Source: Paenibacillus selenitireducens
Lineage (GTDB): Bacteria > Bacillota > Bacilli > Paenibacillales > Paenibacillaceae
NCBI RefSeq assembly: GCF_002021565.1
Contig: NZ_MSZX01000011.1
Span: 168,742 to 232,741, forward strand
Direction of reading: 5' to 3'
Length of the DNA: 64,000 bases
The notes beneath the pieces are model-generated. The model ran no database searches and was not told where the DNA came from. It saw only the letters and a list, made by a program, of their open reading frames with translations. The first letter of the stretch is position 1. Every line of letters begins with the position of its first letter. Shown piece by piece: positions 43,072 to 52,010 of the stretch. Position numbers and translations under genes: made by a program.

Positions 43072-43856
43072 GACAGACGATTCTATTTTATCGAAAAGAA
43101 ATGCTAGAGATGGCACGCAACTATAAATGGATATGGGTACCGCTTGTGTTTCTGCTTTTAGGTGTGATGCAGCCGATTATGTCGTATTACATGCCCGAAA
43201 TCCTGCAGCATGCCGGTAACATGCCGGAAGGAACCGTTATTTCCATGCCGACGCCCACAGGCGGAGAAGTATTAGCTCAAACTTTAAGCCAGTATAGTGT
43301 GATTGGTGTTTTGATTCTTGTACTATCGATGATGGGAATGGTAGCATCTGAACGGCAGAGCGGGGTGGCCTCGTTGATATTCGCAAAGCCCGTCTCCATC
43401 GTATCGTATATCCTGGCAAAATGGTGCAGCGCGATAACAATCACAGCGGTATCCTTTCTGCTAGGCTATGCGGCAGCATGGTATTATACCGTTCAACTGA
43501 TCGGACCCATTCAGATCACGCACGCGCTGGCGGCAGGGGGCGTATATTTACTCTGGTTATGTTTTGTTGTCTCCGTAACGGTACTTGTCAGCGTAGGCGT
43601 GTCGAGCACAGGTGGGGTTGCATTTGTGTCTTTAGCTTTTATCGCCTTGCTATCTTTTATTTCAAGCTTATTCGCCAAGGTGTTCATGTGGAGCCCTAGC
43701 CAGTTATCCGGGTTAGCGGCAGAATGGCTTCATTACGGAGAATCCGCACGTCCTACGTTCGCTATTTTATTCACTAGCATCGGAAGTATGGCTCTTCTAC
43801 TAGCTGTTGCAATGTTCATCATGCGAAGAAAATCCCCTATAGGAACGCATGCTTAA
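43068..43856 (+). CDS. yxlG: ABC transporter permease, YxlG-like (ABC-2 type)
   Basis: The 262-residue protein has six hydrophobic segments and an N-terminal cytoplasmic helix (ILFYRKEMLEMARNYKWIW) typical of ABC-2 permeases. It overlaps the ATPase gene by 4 bases (ATGA), completing the sigY operon. No yxlH-like MFS gene follows; the next gene is an unrelated aldo/keto reductase. Confidence 0.85.
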   Translation: MRQTILFYRKEMLEMARNYKWIWVPLVFLLLGVMQPIMSYYMPEILQHAGNMPEGTVISMPTPTGGEVLAQTLSQYSVIGVLILVLSMMGMVASERQSGVASLIFAKPVSIVSYILAKWCSAITITAVSFLLGYAAAWYYTVQLIGPIQITHALAAGGVYLLWLCFVVSVTVLVSVGVSSTGGVAFVSLAFIALLSFISSLFAKVFMWSPSQLSGLAAEWLHYGESARPTFAILFTSIGSMALLLAVAMFIMRRKSPIGTHA

Positions 43857-43972
43857 CTTCGTTCAAAAGTTTCTATCCAGTTCTAAGCGATAAGTTGGAA
43901 TCTTCCATTATTTTCCGTATAATTATAGTGATGTAGCATGGTCTCATGATAATATCGGAGGGAGTAAGTCGG

Positions 43973-44953
43973 ATGAAATACAGCAAACTGGGAAGAACGG
44001 GTTTGAAAGTAAGCAAGCTCTGTTTGGGCACGATGAATTTCGGTGTAGATACCGACGAGCAAGAAGCGTTTCGTATCATGGATGCGGCTTTAGACGCGGG
44101 AATTAACTTCTTTGATACAGCTAACACGTATGGCTGGGGCCCTAATGCTGGACGCACCGAAGAGATCATTGGGAGATGGTTCGCCCAAGGCGGTGGCCGT
44201 CGTGAAAAAGTCGTATTAGCAACCAAGTTCTATGGAAACATGAGTGATCCGCTAGATGGGCCTAATGATGAGTCCGGTTTATCGGCGTATAAATTACGTC
44301 GTCACTTAGAAGGTTCTTTACGTCGGCTGCAGACAGACCATATTGAACTCTATCAAATGCACCATGTAGATCGTCAGGTTTCTTGGGATGAATTGTGGGA
44401 AGCATTCCGTGTTCCATTGCATCAAGGGAAAATCGGATACGTGGGCTCCAGCAACTTTGCAGGACGCGATCTTGTAAGAGCGCAATATGAGGCGAAATCC
44501 CATAACATGCTGGGTCTTGTAACCGAGCAGCATAAATATAGTTTATTATGCAGATTGCCAGAGCTTGAGGTGCTTCCAGCGGCCGAAGAGCTGGGTATCG
44601 GTGTTATCGCTTGGAGTCCGTTGGATGGAGGCCTGCTGAGCGGTCATGCTCTGAATCCAATTCCAGGTTCCAGACGTGCGAATAATCCGGAGCGCGTAGA
44701 GAAGCATCGGGCACCGCTCGAGGCATTCGCAGCATTATGCCGCGAGCTTGGGGAATCCGAGGCGAATGTCGCATTAGCGTGGACATTAATTCATCCTGCC
44801 ATGACAGCCCCGATCATTGGGCCGCGTACACTCGATCAGTTGACAAGTGCTTTGCGCGTCGTTGATATCGTTTTAGACGAAGCGACATTGGCGCGTATTG
44901 ATGAAATTTTTCCAGGTCCAGGAGGGTCAGCACCGAACGCATACGCTTGGTAA
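43973..44953 (+). CDS. Aldo/keto reductase (YghZ/IolS-like)
   Basis: The 326-residue TIM-barrel NADPH oxidoreductase has FFDTANTYGWGPNAGRTEEIIGRW (Asp and Tyr of the catalytic tetrad), KVVLATKF (Lys) and LYQMHHVDRQVSWDELWEA (His). GVIAWSPLDGGLLSGH and the APIIGPRTLDQL cofactor motif are present. GGAGGGAG is eight bases before ATG 43973. Substrate unknown; many relatives reduce aldehydes in detoxification. Confidence 0.9.
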   Translation: MKYSKLGRTGLKVSKLCLGTMNFGVDTDEQEAFRIMDAALDAGINFFDTANTYGWGPNAGRTEEIIGRWFAQGGGRREKVVLATKFYGNMSDPLDGPNDESGLSAYKLRRHLEGSLRRLQTDHIELYQMHHVDRQVSWDELWEAFRVPLHQGKIGYVGSSNFAGRDLVRAQYEAKSHNMLGLVTEQHKYSLLCRLPELEVLPAAEELGIGVIAWSPLDGGLLSGHALNPIPGSRRANNPERVEKHRAPLEAFAALCRELGESEANVALAWTLIHPAMTAPIIGPRTLDQLTSALRVVDIVLDEATLARIDEIFPGPGGSAPNAYAW

Positions 44954-44981
44954 CTAGATTCTAATGCAGATAACTTGTAGA

Positions 44982-45011
44982 GAAGTCGACCTTTAGGGTC
45001 GGCTTCTTTTC
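44982..45011 (+). terminator. Rho-independent terminator
   Basis: AGAAGTCGAC/GTCGGCTTCT (one G-T pair) with a short loop and TTTT after the aldo/keto reductase gene. Confidence 0.8.
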
Positions 45012-45093
45012 GCGGTCCGCGTGGACGTACTATTTTTTTTGTAGTAGGATAGATAAAAAAGAAGATTGATAGACAGCTAGGGGGAATAAAGCG

Positions 45094-45471
45094 ATGTTAA
45101 GTTTAGGACAGAAAGTGGTTATCGTCGCTGATCGATTCGAACAGAATATTCCTGTAGGGGAGTATGGTTATATAATTGCTTACGATCGTAATGCGGATAA
45201 TGCATTTGATTACGTTGTGCGTGTCCCTAAGGCCAATCGGAATTATGCGGTACCGTATACGGACATCGAAGTAGAAGAAGTGCTGATTCAAGAAGAAGTA
45301 GAACGCATCGAACGTGAAGCATTAATTGATTTTGCACTCGCGACACGGAACGAAGAATTGTTCAATAGCGTGATGAATCGAGATCAAGAAGAGGAAGAAG
45401 AAGTAGTAGAGCCTGAAGTGGTCTCTGCTGAAGACTTTATTCGTCAGGTCAATCTCAAAGCATGGATCTAA
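45094..45471 (+). CDS. Small acidic protein with IDEAL-like helix
   Basis: The 125-residue protein has an N-terminal SH3-like beta region (GQKVVIVADRFEQNIPVGEYGYIIAYDRNADNAFDYVVRVPKANRNYAVPYTDIE) and a helical segment ALIDFALATRNEELFNSVM resembling an IDEAL motif, followed by a Glu-rich stretch. Cytoplasmic. AGGGGG precedes the ATG. Function not known; an adaptor or regulatory role is a guess. Confidence 0.75.
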   Translation: MLSLGQKVVIVADRFEQNIPVGEYGYIIAYDRNADNAFDYVVRVPKANRNYAVPYTDIEVEEVLIQEEVERIEREALIDFALATRNEELFNSVMNRDQEEEEEVVEPEVVSAEDFIRQVNLKAWI

Positions 45472-45493
45472 ACCAAGCTTTATGAATAAATTC

Positions 45494-45542
45494 GCATGGT
45501 AATCTTACAAATGTGAGGTGGCCATGCGTTTTTATGTATAAT
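45494..45542 (+). repeat. Short dispersed direct repeat, copy A (terminator-like)
   Basis: ATGGTAATCTTACAAATGTGAGGTGGCCATGCGTTTTT followed by TATAAT; nearly identical to copy B at 52011-52058 on the same strand. In this copy CGCATGG pairs with CCATGCG over a 22-base loop with a T-run, so it probably terminates the gene ending at 45471. Confidence 0.75.
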
Positions 45543-45559
45543 CGAGGGATTAATGGATA

Positions 45560-45602
45560 AATAGCTAACCCTAATGTAGTAAGCTGGCTCGGGTTAGCTA
45601 TT
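45560..45602 (-). terminator. Intrinsic terminator of the M20 peptidase/ABC operon
   Basis: ATAGCTAACCC pairs with GGGTTAGCTAT (11 bp) around a 20-base loop; the minus-strand operon ends 18 bases away, though the T-run is weak. Confidence 0.65.
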
Positions 45603-45620
45603 ATTCATCTTATAAGGATC

Positions 45621-46760
45621 TTATAATCTCTCCATAATACCGGCTAATAGCGCCGCTCGCTTCGGCATTTCATCGATTCTTACGTATTCATGTAGAGCAT
45701 GGGCACCGTCCCCACGAGCGCCGAGTCCGTCTAAAGTTGGAATGCCGCAAGCCGCGATGAAATTGCCGTCACTGACTCCCCCTGTGCTCGTTTCGTGAAG
45801 TGTAAGCCCGAGCTCCTCCAGCGCTGTTGTCTTAGCGATATGAAATAATCGCTCAATCGCTTCAGTTCGCTCCATAGGCGGGCGGTTCATGTGCCCATTT
45901 ACACTTAGGCGGATCTCAGAGTGAAATGGAGCTAGCTCTTGCATCTTCTGCGCCATCATCTCGAAATCATCCATCGTTTGCACGCGGATGTCTATGAATG
46001 CTTCCGCATTGGCGGCGACCACGTTCGAGCCAATTCCCCCGTTCATCACCCCTACATTCACATGAACTCCGCGCTTATCGTCGGACATTTCGTGAAGATA
46101 CAGAATCTGCCGCGCCATCTCTTCGATCGCGGATACGCCTGAAGCAGGGTCAACCCCTGCATGAGCCGAGCGTCCTTCGATCACCAGGTGATAGCGTCCG
46201 TTGCCTTTGCGAGCCGTCTTCAACGCGCCGTCGGGCTCGAGTGGCGGCTCTAGGATAAGCGCGGCTGAGCTCGCTCTGGCATGCTGTTCAATCCAGGAGC
46301 GGGAAGTCTGGCTGCCGATCTCTTCATCGCTGTTAATGAGCAGCACGAAGGCTATATCCGCAGGCAGACGGTTCATTTCCTGGAGCACCTTAAGCGCGAA
46401 TATCGCTTGAATAATGCCCGCCTTCATATCGACAACACCGGGTCCGTAAGCATGATTTCCGTCGATCCGAAACGGTCTGCGCTCCGCTTCGCCTACGGGC
46501 CATACGGTATCTGCATGCGCGACCAGCAGGACACGGCGTGAACTGCCGCTACCTACATATACCTCCAAGCGATCCGCATATCGCTCATTCGGGATGCGGA
46601 TCACTTCGGCATCCAACCACGCTCGGCAGGTCGCTTCGTACCAATCGATCATCTTATCGGTTAAGCGTTTATCCTGTGATGGTGAATCCATATTCACGCT
46701 TTGCTCTAAGAGCCGGAGCATGTCGGGCAACAGCTGCTCCAGCCTCGTTACGATTTTCAT
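45621..46760 (-). CDS. M20-family metallopeptidase, carboxypeptidase G2-like
   Basis: The 379-residue protein has VLLVAHADTVWPVG (His, Asp), GPGVVDMKAGI (bridging Asp), NSDEEIGSQ (Glu-Glu catalytic base/ligand), ILEPPLEPDG and a C-terminal GARGDGAHALHEYV (His ligand), typical of the CPG2/ArgE-like branch that releases C-terminal glutamate or deacylates amino acids. A gap of 16 bases separates it from the upstream permease gene in the same direction, so it belongs to the importer operon, suggesting the transported solute is a conjugate cleaved after uptake. Confidence 0.88.
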   Translation of the reverse strand: MKIVTRLEQLLPDMLRLLEQSVNMDSPSQDKRLTDKMIDWYEATCRAWLDAEVIRIPNERYADRLEVYVGSGSSRRVLLVAHADTVWPVGEAERRPFRIDGNHAYGPGVVDMKAGIIQAIFALKVLQEMNRLPADIAFVLLINSDEEIGSQTSRSWIEQHARASSAALILEPPLEPDGALKTARKGNGRYHLVIEGRSAHAGVDPASGVSAIEEMARQILYLHEMSDDKRGVHVNVGVMNGGIGSNVVAANAEAFIDIRVQTMDDFEMMAQKMQELAPFHSEIRLSVNGHMNRPPMERTEAIERLFHIAKTTALEELGLTLHETSTGGVSDGNFIAACGIPTLDGLGARGDGAHALHEYVRIDEMPKRAALLAGIMERL

Positions 46761-46776
46761 AGCCGTTCTACCTGCC

Positions 46777-47592
46777 TTAATGAGCGTGTGAATTGGAGCC
46801 GAACAAGCGATCCAAGCCGTATACGCGCTCTAAGATGAATATGAACACTAAACTCAGCAAGATCACGATCGATGATATCGAAGCGACAAGTGGAGTCAGT
46901 GATTCTTGCATATAGCTAAAGATGGCCATCGGCAATGTTGTCGTCGATGGAGAAACCATAAACAGCGACACCGTCACATTGTCAAATGAGGTTAAAAAGG
47001 CAAATACCATGCCTGAGAACACCGCTGGTCGAATGATGGGGAAGGTGATATCCCAAAACGTACGGAACGAATTAGCTCCCAATATGGAGGCTGCGCGCTC
47101 AAGTGTATAATCAAAGGTGCTTAATCCCGTATATACCAACCGCACCACATAGGGAACGGAGATTAGAATATGAGATAGCAGCAAGCCGATGAAGGTTCCC
47201 GCTAATCCAATTCGAGTAAAGAACAGCAATGCTGCGATCCCGATGATAAGGGATGGCACGGTCAGCGGGGACATCAACAGCGAGTTGATCATTCCAGCTC
47301 CGCGCGGTTTATACTTATGAAGCGCAAGCGCCGCAAGCGTACCGATAATCGTTGCGATCACGGCTGTAACCAAAGCCAACTGCAAGCTAAACCAGAATGA
47401 ATCAATGAATTCCGGGCGATCGAATATCTTCACATACCATTGCAGCGAGAACCCTTCAGGTGGAAATCGCAGCGCGCCTGTCGATGTGAAGGATGTCGGT
47501 ATAATGATAAGGAGGGGCGATACGACCATCAGTACGACGAAAAATGTAATGATTCCGAGCACGGTAGGCCGACGCTTCTTCACATGTATCAT
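46777..47592 (-). CDS. ABC importer permease, PotC-like
   Basis: The 271-residue protein has six membrane segments and the EAA loop ERAASILGANSFRTFWDITFPIIRPAVFSG. With the next gene it forms the permease pair of a spermidine/putrescine/iron-type (Pot/Opp-subclass) ABC importer. Its start overlaps the end of the other permease gene by 4 bases. Confidence 0.9.
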   Translation of the reverse strand: MIHVKKRRPTVLGIITFFVVLMVVSPLLIIIPTSFTSTGALRFPPEGFSLQWYVKIFDRPEFIDSFWFSLQLALVTAVIATIIGTLAALALHKYKPRGAGMINSLLMSPLTVPSLIIGIAALLFFTRIGLAGTFIGLLLSHILISVPYVVRLVYTGLSTFDYTLERAASILGANSFRTFWDITFPIIRPAVFSGMVFAFLTSFDNVTVSLFMVSPSTTTLPMAIFSYMQESLTPLVASISSIVILLSLVFIFILERVYGLDRLFGSNSHAH

Positions 47593-48452
47593 GATGAAAA
47601 CACCTCCTTATACCGCTTCGTTTCAACCAACCTCGTAAAGATCGTGACTAAGAGAATCGTCGAGCCAAGTAATAAAAATGCAATGGCAGCGCCGAGAGAC
47701 CAATCCAACGAAGCCATCATCTGCTCATACGCCAGCACGGGCAGCACCTTGACCGATGTTCCCCCCATGAGAGCGGGAGTTACGAATGAGCTCATGGCCA
47801 GACTGAACACAAGCGTTGTTCCGGCAAATATTCCAGGCAAGCTGAGCGGCAGTGTAATGCTGAAAAATTGTTTGGTTCTCGATGCGCCCAGTATTCCGGC
47901 AGCTTTGTAGAGAGAGGAATCGATAGCGTATAAGCTGGTTGAGATCGCGAGCACCATGTATACAATCAGCGAATCGGTCAAGCCGATAACAACTCCGAGC
48001 TCGTTATAAAGCAATCGCAGCGGTCCTGAAATGATTCCTAAAGACATCAAGGTGTTGTTTATGAAGCCGTCATCTCCCAGAATAACAACCCATCCAAAGT
48101 TTCGGATCACAACGCTGATGAGATGGGGGGAGAGGATAAGAAACGTGATGAGGCCGCGCATCTTTGGCGCAGCCTGCGCCATGTACATGGCGACGGGATA
48201 GCCCAACAGCAGGCATACCACAACGGTATACAGACTGAGCTTCACGGTGCGCCACAGAATCTCCAGGTAATAGGAATCTTGGAACAGATGGGCATACGAT
48301 ACCAAAGTCCAGGCACCTCTACCCATATCTTCGCGCAAGCTGATCATCAGCATGTAGATCATCGGAAGCACGAATACACCTAGAATGATGATGAGTCCCG
48401 GAACGAGCAGAAGCATTGCGATCAAGCCCTTAGATCGCTTCAATTGGGGCAT
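47589..48452 (-). CDS. ABC importer permease, PotB-like
   Basis: The 287-residue protein has six membrane segments and the EAA-like loop LYKAAGILGASRTKQFFSITLPLSLPGIFAG. AAGGAGG nine bases before ATG 48452 sets the start; the frame upstream to 48497 overlaps the ATPase gene and is not needed. Partner of the PotC-like protein. Confidence 0.9.
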   Translation of the reverse strand: MPQLKRSKGLIAMLLLVPGLIIILGVFVLPMIYMLMISLREDMGRGAWTLVSYAHLFQDSYYLEILWRTVKLSLYTVVVCLLLGYPVAMYMAQAAPKMRGLITFLILSPHLISVVIRNFGWVVILGDDGFINNTLMSLGIISGPLRLLYNELGVVIGLTDSLIVYMVLAISTSLYAIDSSLYKAAGILGASRTKQFFSITLPLSLPGIFAGTTLVFSLAMSSFVTPALMGGTSVKVLPVLAYEQMMASLDWSLGAAIAFLLLGSTILLVTIFTRLVETKRYKEVFSS

Positions 48453-48456
48453 GGGA

Positions 48457-49566
48457 TTATGCCTCCTTCCGCGGAAATATGTTGGCTTGATACGCATTCC
48501 AGCTTAACTTGACCGGCTCACCTTCAGCGAAGCTGATGATAGGCGAATAATTAGTGCGTACGGTAATGATGTGACTGCCAGCCTCTACAATGACCTCGAT
48601 GAATGAGCCGAGGAAGGAGAGCAATTTTACAGTTCCTGAGATCGAATTGACACCTGCTTCTTCAGCAGTTTCCTGCATGCTTCCGACTTTCTCCAAGCTA
48701 ATGTATTCAGGCCGAACATATACACTGACCTCGTCTCCCGAGTTATAGAGACGATCATTGCGCTTGGCGGAGAAGGTCATTCCTTCCGTCGTCTTAAGCC
48801 GCCAGTGATGTTCATCCCCGCCAGTAATGACAGCTTGGAATCCATTCGACTTGCCTACAAATTCATGCACGAACGCTGTAGCCGGCTGCTGGTAGATATC
48901 TTCCGGTGTGCCGATCTGTTCTACCTTGCCATGATCGAGAACGACGATGCGGTCGGACATGTACATCGCCTCTTCTTGATCATGGGTTACAAATATCGTG
49001 GTAACACCGATTTCCTGCTGCAGCCGCTTGATCTCCTCACGCAGCTCCTCGCGCAGCTTGGCGTCCAGATTGCTAAGCGGCTCATCAAGCAGCAAGAGCG
49101 AGGGCTCTGTGACGAGCGCGCGCGCAATCGCGATGCGCTGCCGCTGCCCTCCGGACAGCTGCTTCGGATAGCGGTCGGTCAAGTGCGGAAGCTTGACCAC
49201 ATCCAGCACCTTCCGCACTCTCGTCTCGATCTCCGACTTTGACACCTTGCGCAGCTTCAATCCATAAGCCACATTTTCAGCTACCGTCATATGAGGGAAT
49301 AAGGAATAAGTCTGGAACACCATGCCGAGATCACGTTTATTGGCAGGCACGCCGTTCATCGGTTTGCCCTTGATGATCAGCGTACCTTCATCAGGCTCCA
49401 AAAATCCCGCTAACATATTCAAGGTGGTCGTCTTGCCGCAGCCGGACGGACCTAGAAAGGTAACGCATTCACCGCGCTCCACTTGCAAATTGAAATTATC
49501 CACCACTGTCGTGCTGCCGAAGCGCTTTCGGATTTGATGCAATTCAACGTCATAACTCTTCGTCAT
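48457..49566 (-). CDS. ABC importer ATP-binding protein, PotA-like
   Basis: The 369-residue ATPase has Walker A GPSGCGKTTT (39-48), signature LSGGQRQRIAIARAL, Walker B LLLLDEPLSNLD and a C-terminal TOBE domain (from ~240), the layout of PotA/FbpC/CysA. The stretch 49020-49220, coding for the signature to Q-loop region, is GC-rich and holds overlapping inverted repeats. Part of the four-gene importer operon with a solute-binding protein upstream. Confidence 0.92.
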   Translation of the reverse strand: MTKSYDVELHQIRKRFGSTTVVDNFNLQVERGECVTFLGPSGCGKTTTLNMLAGFLEPDEGTLIIKGKPMNGVPANKRDLGMVFQTYSLFPHMTVAENVAYGLKLRKVSKSEIETRVRKVLDVVKLPHLTDRYPKQLSGGQRQRIAIARALVTEPSLLLLDEPLSNLDAKLREELREEIKRLQQEIGVTTIFVTHDQEEAMYMSDRIVVLDHGKVEQIGTPEDIYQQPATAFVHEFVGKSNGFQAVITGGDEHHWRLKTTEGMTFSAKRNDRLYNSGDEVSVYVRPEYISLEKVGSMQETAEEAGVNSISGTVKLLSFLGSFIEVIVEAGSHIITVRTNYSPIISFAEGEPVKLSWNAYQANIFPRKEA

Positions 49567-49596
49567 ATGTGTTCCTCCCCTTATGATCCGATAAGC

Positions 49597-50733
49597 TTAT
49601 TTGCCAACGAGCGGCGCGATTTCTTTATTGAATGTTTCCAGCCATGCCTTCTTATTGTCGCTGATCGTGGAGTAGTTGAAGTTTACGATCTTGCTCTTGT
49701 CAAAGTTAAGCAGCTTGCCGATATCGTCAGGCAATGCAACATCAATAACCGGATTGTAGTACAGCTTCGTTGCGAATAAGGATTGTACGTCTTCTGTGAG
49801 CAGGAAATCGATAAATGCTTTCGCTGCTTCTGGATTTTTCGAGCCCTTCACGATAGATGCTACGGTTGGAACAACGTTGGCGCCTTCCTTCGGAATGACG
49901 AATTCCAACTCGACACCGGCATCCTTCTGCACGATGCTGCGGGCCATCGTCCATGCTGTGTAGGCAGCCGTGTTGTTTTGCAGGTTCTGTTGAATCTGAG
50001 CCGCCGTCTTCGCGAAGGTAGGCATATAGGTTGCAATCGTTTTCAATTTTTCGAAACCAGTTGCCATATCCGCTTCGGAGCCGCCGTTAGCGTACGACAA
50101 CATGATCGTAGCAGAGCGACCGAAGTTGCTCGACATTTCAGTAAGCGTAATGTTGCCTTTCATTTCAGGGAGAGCCAGGTCATTCCAGGACGCTGGAATC
50201 GGGAGATTCTTCTCCTTTACGAGCTTAGAGTTGTAGGAAATGCCCATCGGTGTATAGTTGATCGTCACGCCGCTGTTGTCTGCCACCTTGAATTGATCAC
50301 TTATTTTGGACATGTTAGGAATCTCAGCAGGGTTCAGCGCTTCCCACAAGCCTTCTACACGTCCTGTTTCTTGCTCGCTTCCCTCGATAAAAGCGATATC
50401 AATCTGAGCAGAGCCTTGCTGAGCTTTGACCTTAGCTACGATGTCCGTCGCGACGCCTGCGACATATGTCAGCTTGACATCGGGATACTTTTCATTGAAT
50501 TTCTTGAAGATTTCATCCTTGAACAGAGCTTCGACCGTTGCGCCGTTGCCGGCAAAAACGAGATTGCCTTTGATCGCTGTGTTATTGTCAGTCTTGGTTT
50601 CGTTGGTTGCAGCAGGTTTCGATGTAGGAGAGTCAGAGGTGTTCGTAGAGGTTTTCGTTCCTCCGCATGCGGTAAACAGTGAGGTCATCAGCGTTAAAGC
50701 GAGAATGATAGATGCAAAGCGACGTGTCTTCAT
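49597..50733 (-). CDS. Extracellular solute-binding lipoprotein of the ABC importer
   Basis: The 378-residue protein has a lipoprotein signal (TSLFTACGG, lipobox Cys ~22) and a PotD/AfuA-like type II periplasmic-binding fold. A Ser/Thr-rich linker precedes NLVFAGNGATVEALF. ATG 50733 has AAGGGGAG upstream; the longer frame to 50814 covers the operator. First gene of the operon; order binding protein, ATPase, permease, permease, peptidase. Confidence 0.92.
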   Translation of the reverse strand: MKTRRFASIILALTLMTSLFTACGGTKTSTNTSDSPTSKPAATNETKTDNNTAIKGNLVFAGNGATVEALFKDEIFKKFNEKYPDVKLTYVAGVATDIVAKVKAQQGSAQIDIAFIEGSEQETGRVEGLWEALNPAEIPNMSKISDQFKVADNSGVTINYTPMGISYNSKLVKEKNLPIPASWNDLALPEMKGNITLTEMSSNFGRSATIMLSYANGGSEADMATGFEKLKTIATYMPTFAKTAAQIQQNLQNNTAAYTAWTMARSIVQKDAGVELEFVIPKEGANVVPTVASIVKGSKNPEAAKAFIDFLLTEDVQSLFATKLYYNPVIDVALPDDIGKLLNFDKSKIVNFNYSTISDNKKAWLETFNKEIAPLVGK

Positions 50734-50758
50734 CAAATAATCTCCCCTTATAAAATTG

Positions 50759-50793
50759 TTCACTATTAGAGAACGATGTTCAACAATAGTGAA
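50759..50793. promoter_or_regulatory. Candidate IclR operator (nested inverted repeats)
   Basis: TTCACTATT (50759-50767) and AATAGTGAA (50785-50793) are perfect 9-bp inverted arms; between them GAAC-GAT-GTTC (50771-50781) is a second symmetric element. It lies 26 bases upstream of the lipoprotein start, between the divergent importer operon and the IclR gene, the expected place for the regulator to bind. Confidence 0.65.
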
Positions 50794-50965
50794 TTTTGTT
50801 TTTGATTTTAACACAGCGCCATGTTATATTCAATCGTGTTAGCAATGAAATTCATCACATTTTCTCTTTTAATTTGTATAAAGTGACAATATTCTTGTTT
50901 GGAAATGGAGTCGATCTTCATTAATGGCTTACATATAGAACTAGAATGCTAGTAGGAGGCTGTAC

Positions 50966-51721
50966 ATGGATCATTTGTTGACATCTGTGCAAAAGAGCTG
51001 CAGGTTGTTGAAATTATTTCTGCGAGACCAGACAGAGTGGGGAGTAACTGACATAAGCAAGGAGCTGCAATGGTCCAAAGGTGCCGTTCATAAGATGCTA
51101 GCCACGTTGGAAAGCGAAGGATTCATTAAGCAGAATGTGCATACGCGTCAGTATTCGCTTGGTTATGCTTGTCTTGAGCTCGGCAACCGAGTGAAGAAGA
51201 ATAATGATTGGGTCAGCATTGCTCGTCCTTATCTGGAGCGTATTGCGATGGAGACGAAGGAATCCGTCTGCTTGTGCATCCGCGAAGGACATGACGCGAT
51301 CTATATAGATAAGATTGATTCTCCATTATCGATTCGTTTTATTATTGATGCCTATCGCCGCTTTCCCCTCTATGCTACCAGCGCATCGCGTGTTATTCTG
51401 GCCCACGGCCCTGAAGAGGTGAAGACGCGCGTGTACGCTGAGCCGATAGCGGCCTTCACGGAGCATTCCATGAAGAGTGTGGACGAGCTGCGCGAACGGA
51501 TCAACCGCATTGAGAAGCAGGGGTATGAGATCAGCTCGAATATGCGCAATGTCGGGGTAACCGGGATTGCTGCCCCGATCTATGACGCAGATGGACAGGT
51601 GAATGCTTCTGTCAGTTTGATTGGGCCAAGCGACCGGGTAGATCCGCATCGTGAGGAATGGATTCAGACCGTGTTGACCGCCGCTGCTGAAATATCACGG
51701 CTGGTAGGCTACCGACAGTAA
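50966..51721 (+). CDS. IclR-family transcriptional regulator
   Basis: The 251-residue protein has the IclR winged helix (VTDISKELQWSKGAVHKMLATLESEGFIKQ, ~27-56) and the C-terminal effector-binding domain (PLYATSASRVIL..., GVTGIAAPIYDADGQVNASVSLIGP). GTAGGAGG precedes the ATG. It is divergent from the Pot-type importer/peptidase operon and is its probable regulator. The effector is presumably the imported compound or its peptidase product. Confidence 0.92.
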   Translation: MDHLLTSVQKSCRLLKLFLRDQTEWGVTDISKELQWSKGAVHKMLATLESEGFIKQNVHTRQYSLGYACLELGNRVKKNNDWVSIARPYLERIAMETKESVCLCIREGHDAIYIDKIDSPLSIRFIIDAYRRFPLYATSASRVILAHGPEEVKTRVYAEPIAAFTEHSMKSVDELRERINRIEKQGYEISSNMRNVGVTGIAAPIYDADGQVNASVSLIGPSDRVDPHREEWIQTVLTAAAEISRLVGYRQ

Positions 51722-51883
51722 GCAGCGAGCACAGGCCTGGCTTAAGCAGATGCAGATTGAATTCACATACGGGGTGGCTAGGGCAACTGTGAAACATGAT
51801 AAGAAGATTAATACTGTCTATATCAGTACTCCAGAGTATACAGGCAGTACAGGGGATGAAAACGTCGTTTTTAAGTGTCTATC

Positions 51884-51979
51884 ATGAAAACTAGCCGAAA
51901 TCTTATAGCTGCTGTTATATTACTAATGATCTTCACGATACTCCCTAATCACCTTGTGGCTAGGGAGTTTTTTGAATAG
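51884..51979 (+). CDS. Possible 31-residue hydrophobic micropeptide
   Basis: ATG 51884 to TAG 51977-51979 encodes MKTSRNLIAAVILLMIFTILPNH..., a basic start followed by one hydrophobic helix, the layout of small membrane peptides and type I toxins. A terminator hairpin (51940-51973) lies inside its 3' end. The RBS is weak, so this may be chance. The rest of 51722-52090 contains no other gene. Confidence 0.25.
   Translation: MKTSRNLIAAVILLMIFTILPNHLVAREFFE
51940..51973 (+). terminator. Rho-independent terminator
   Basis: ACTCCCTA pairs with TAGGGAGT over a 13-base loop and is followed by six T. It would terminate the IclR transcript. Confidence 0.8.
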
Positions 51980-52010
51980 CCTAACTCCTCAGATTTCCTA
52001 ACCGAACGGG

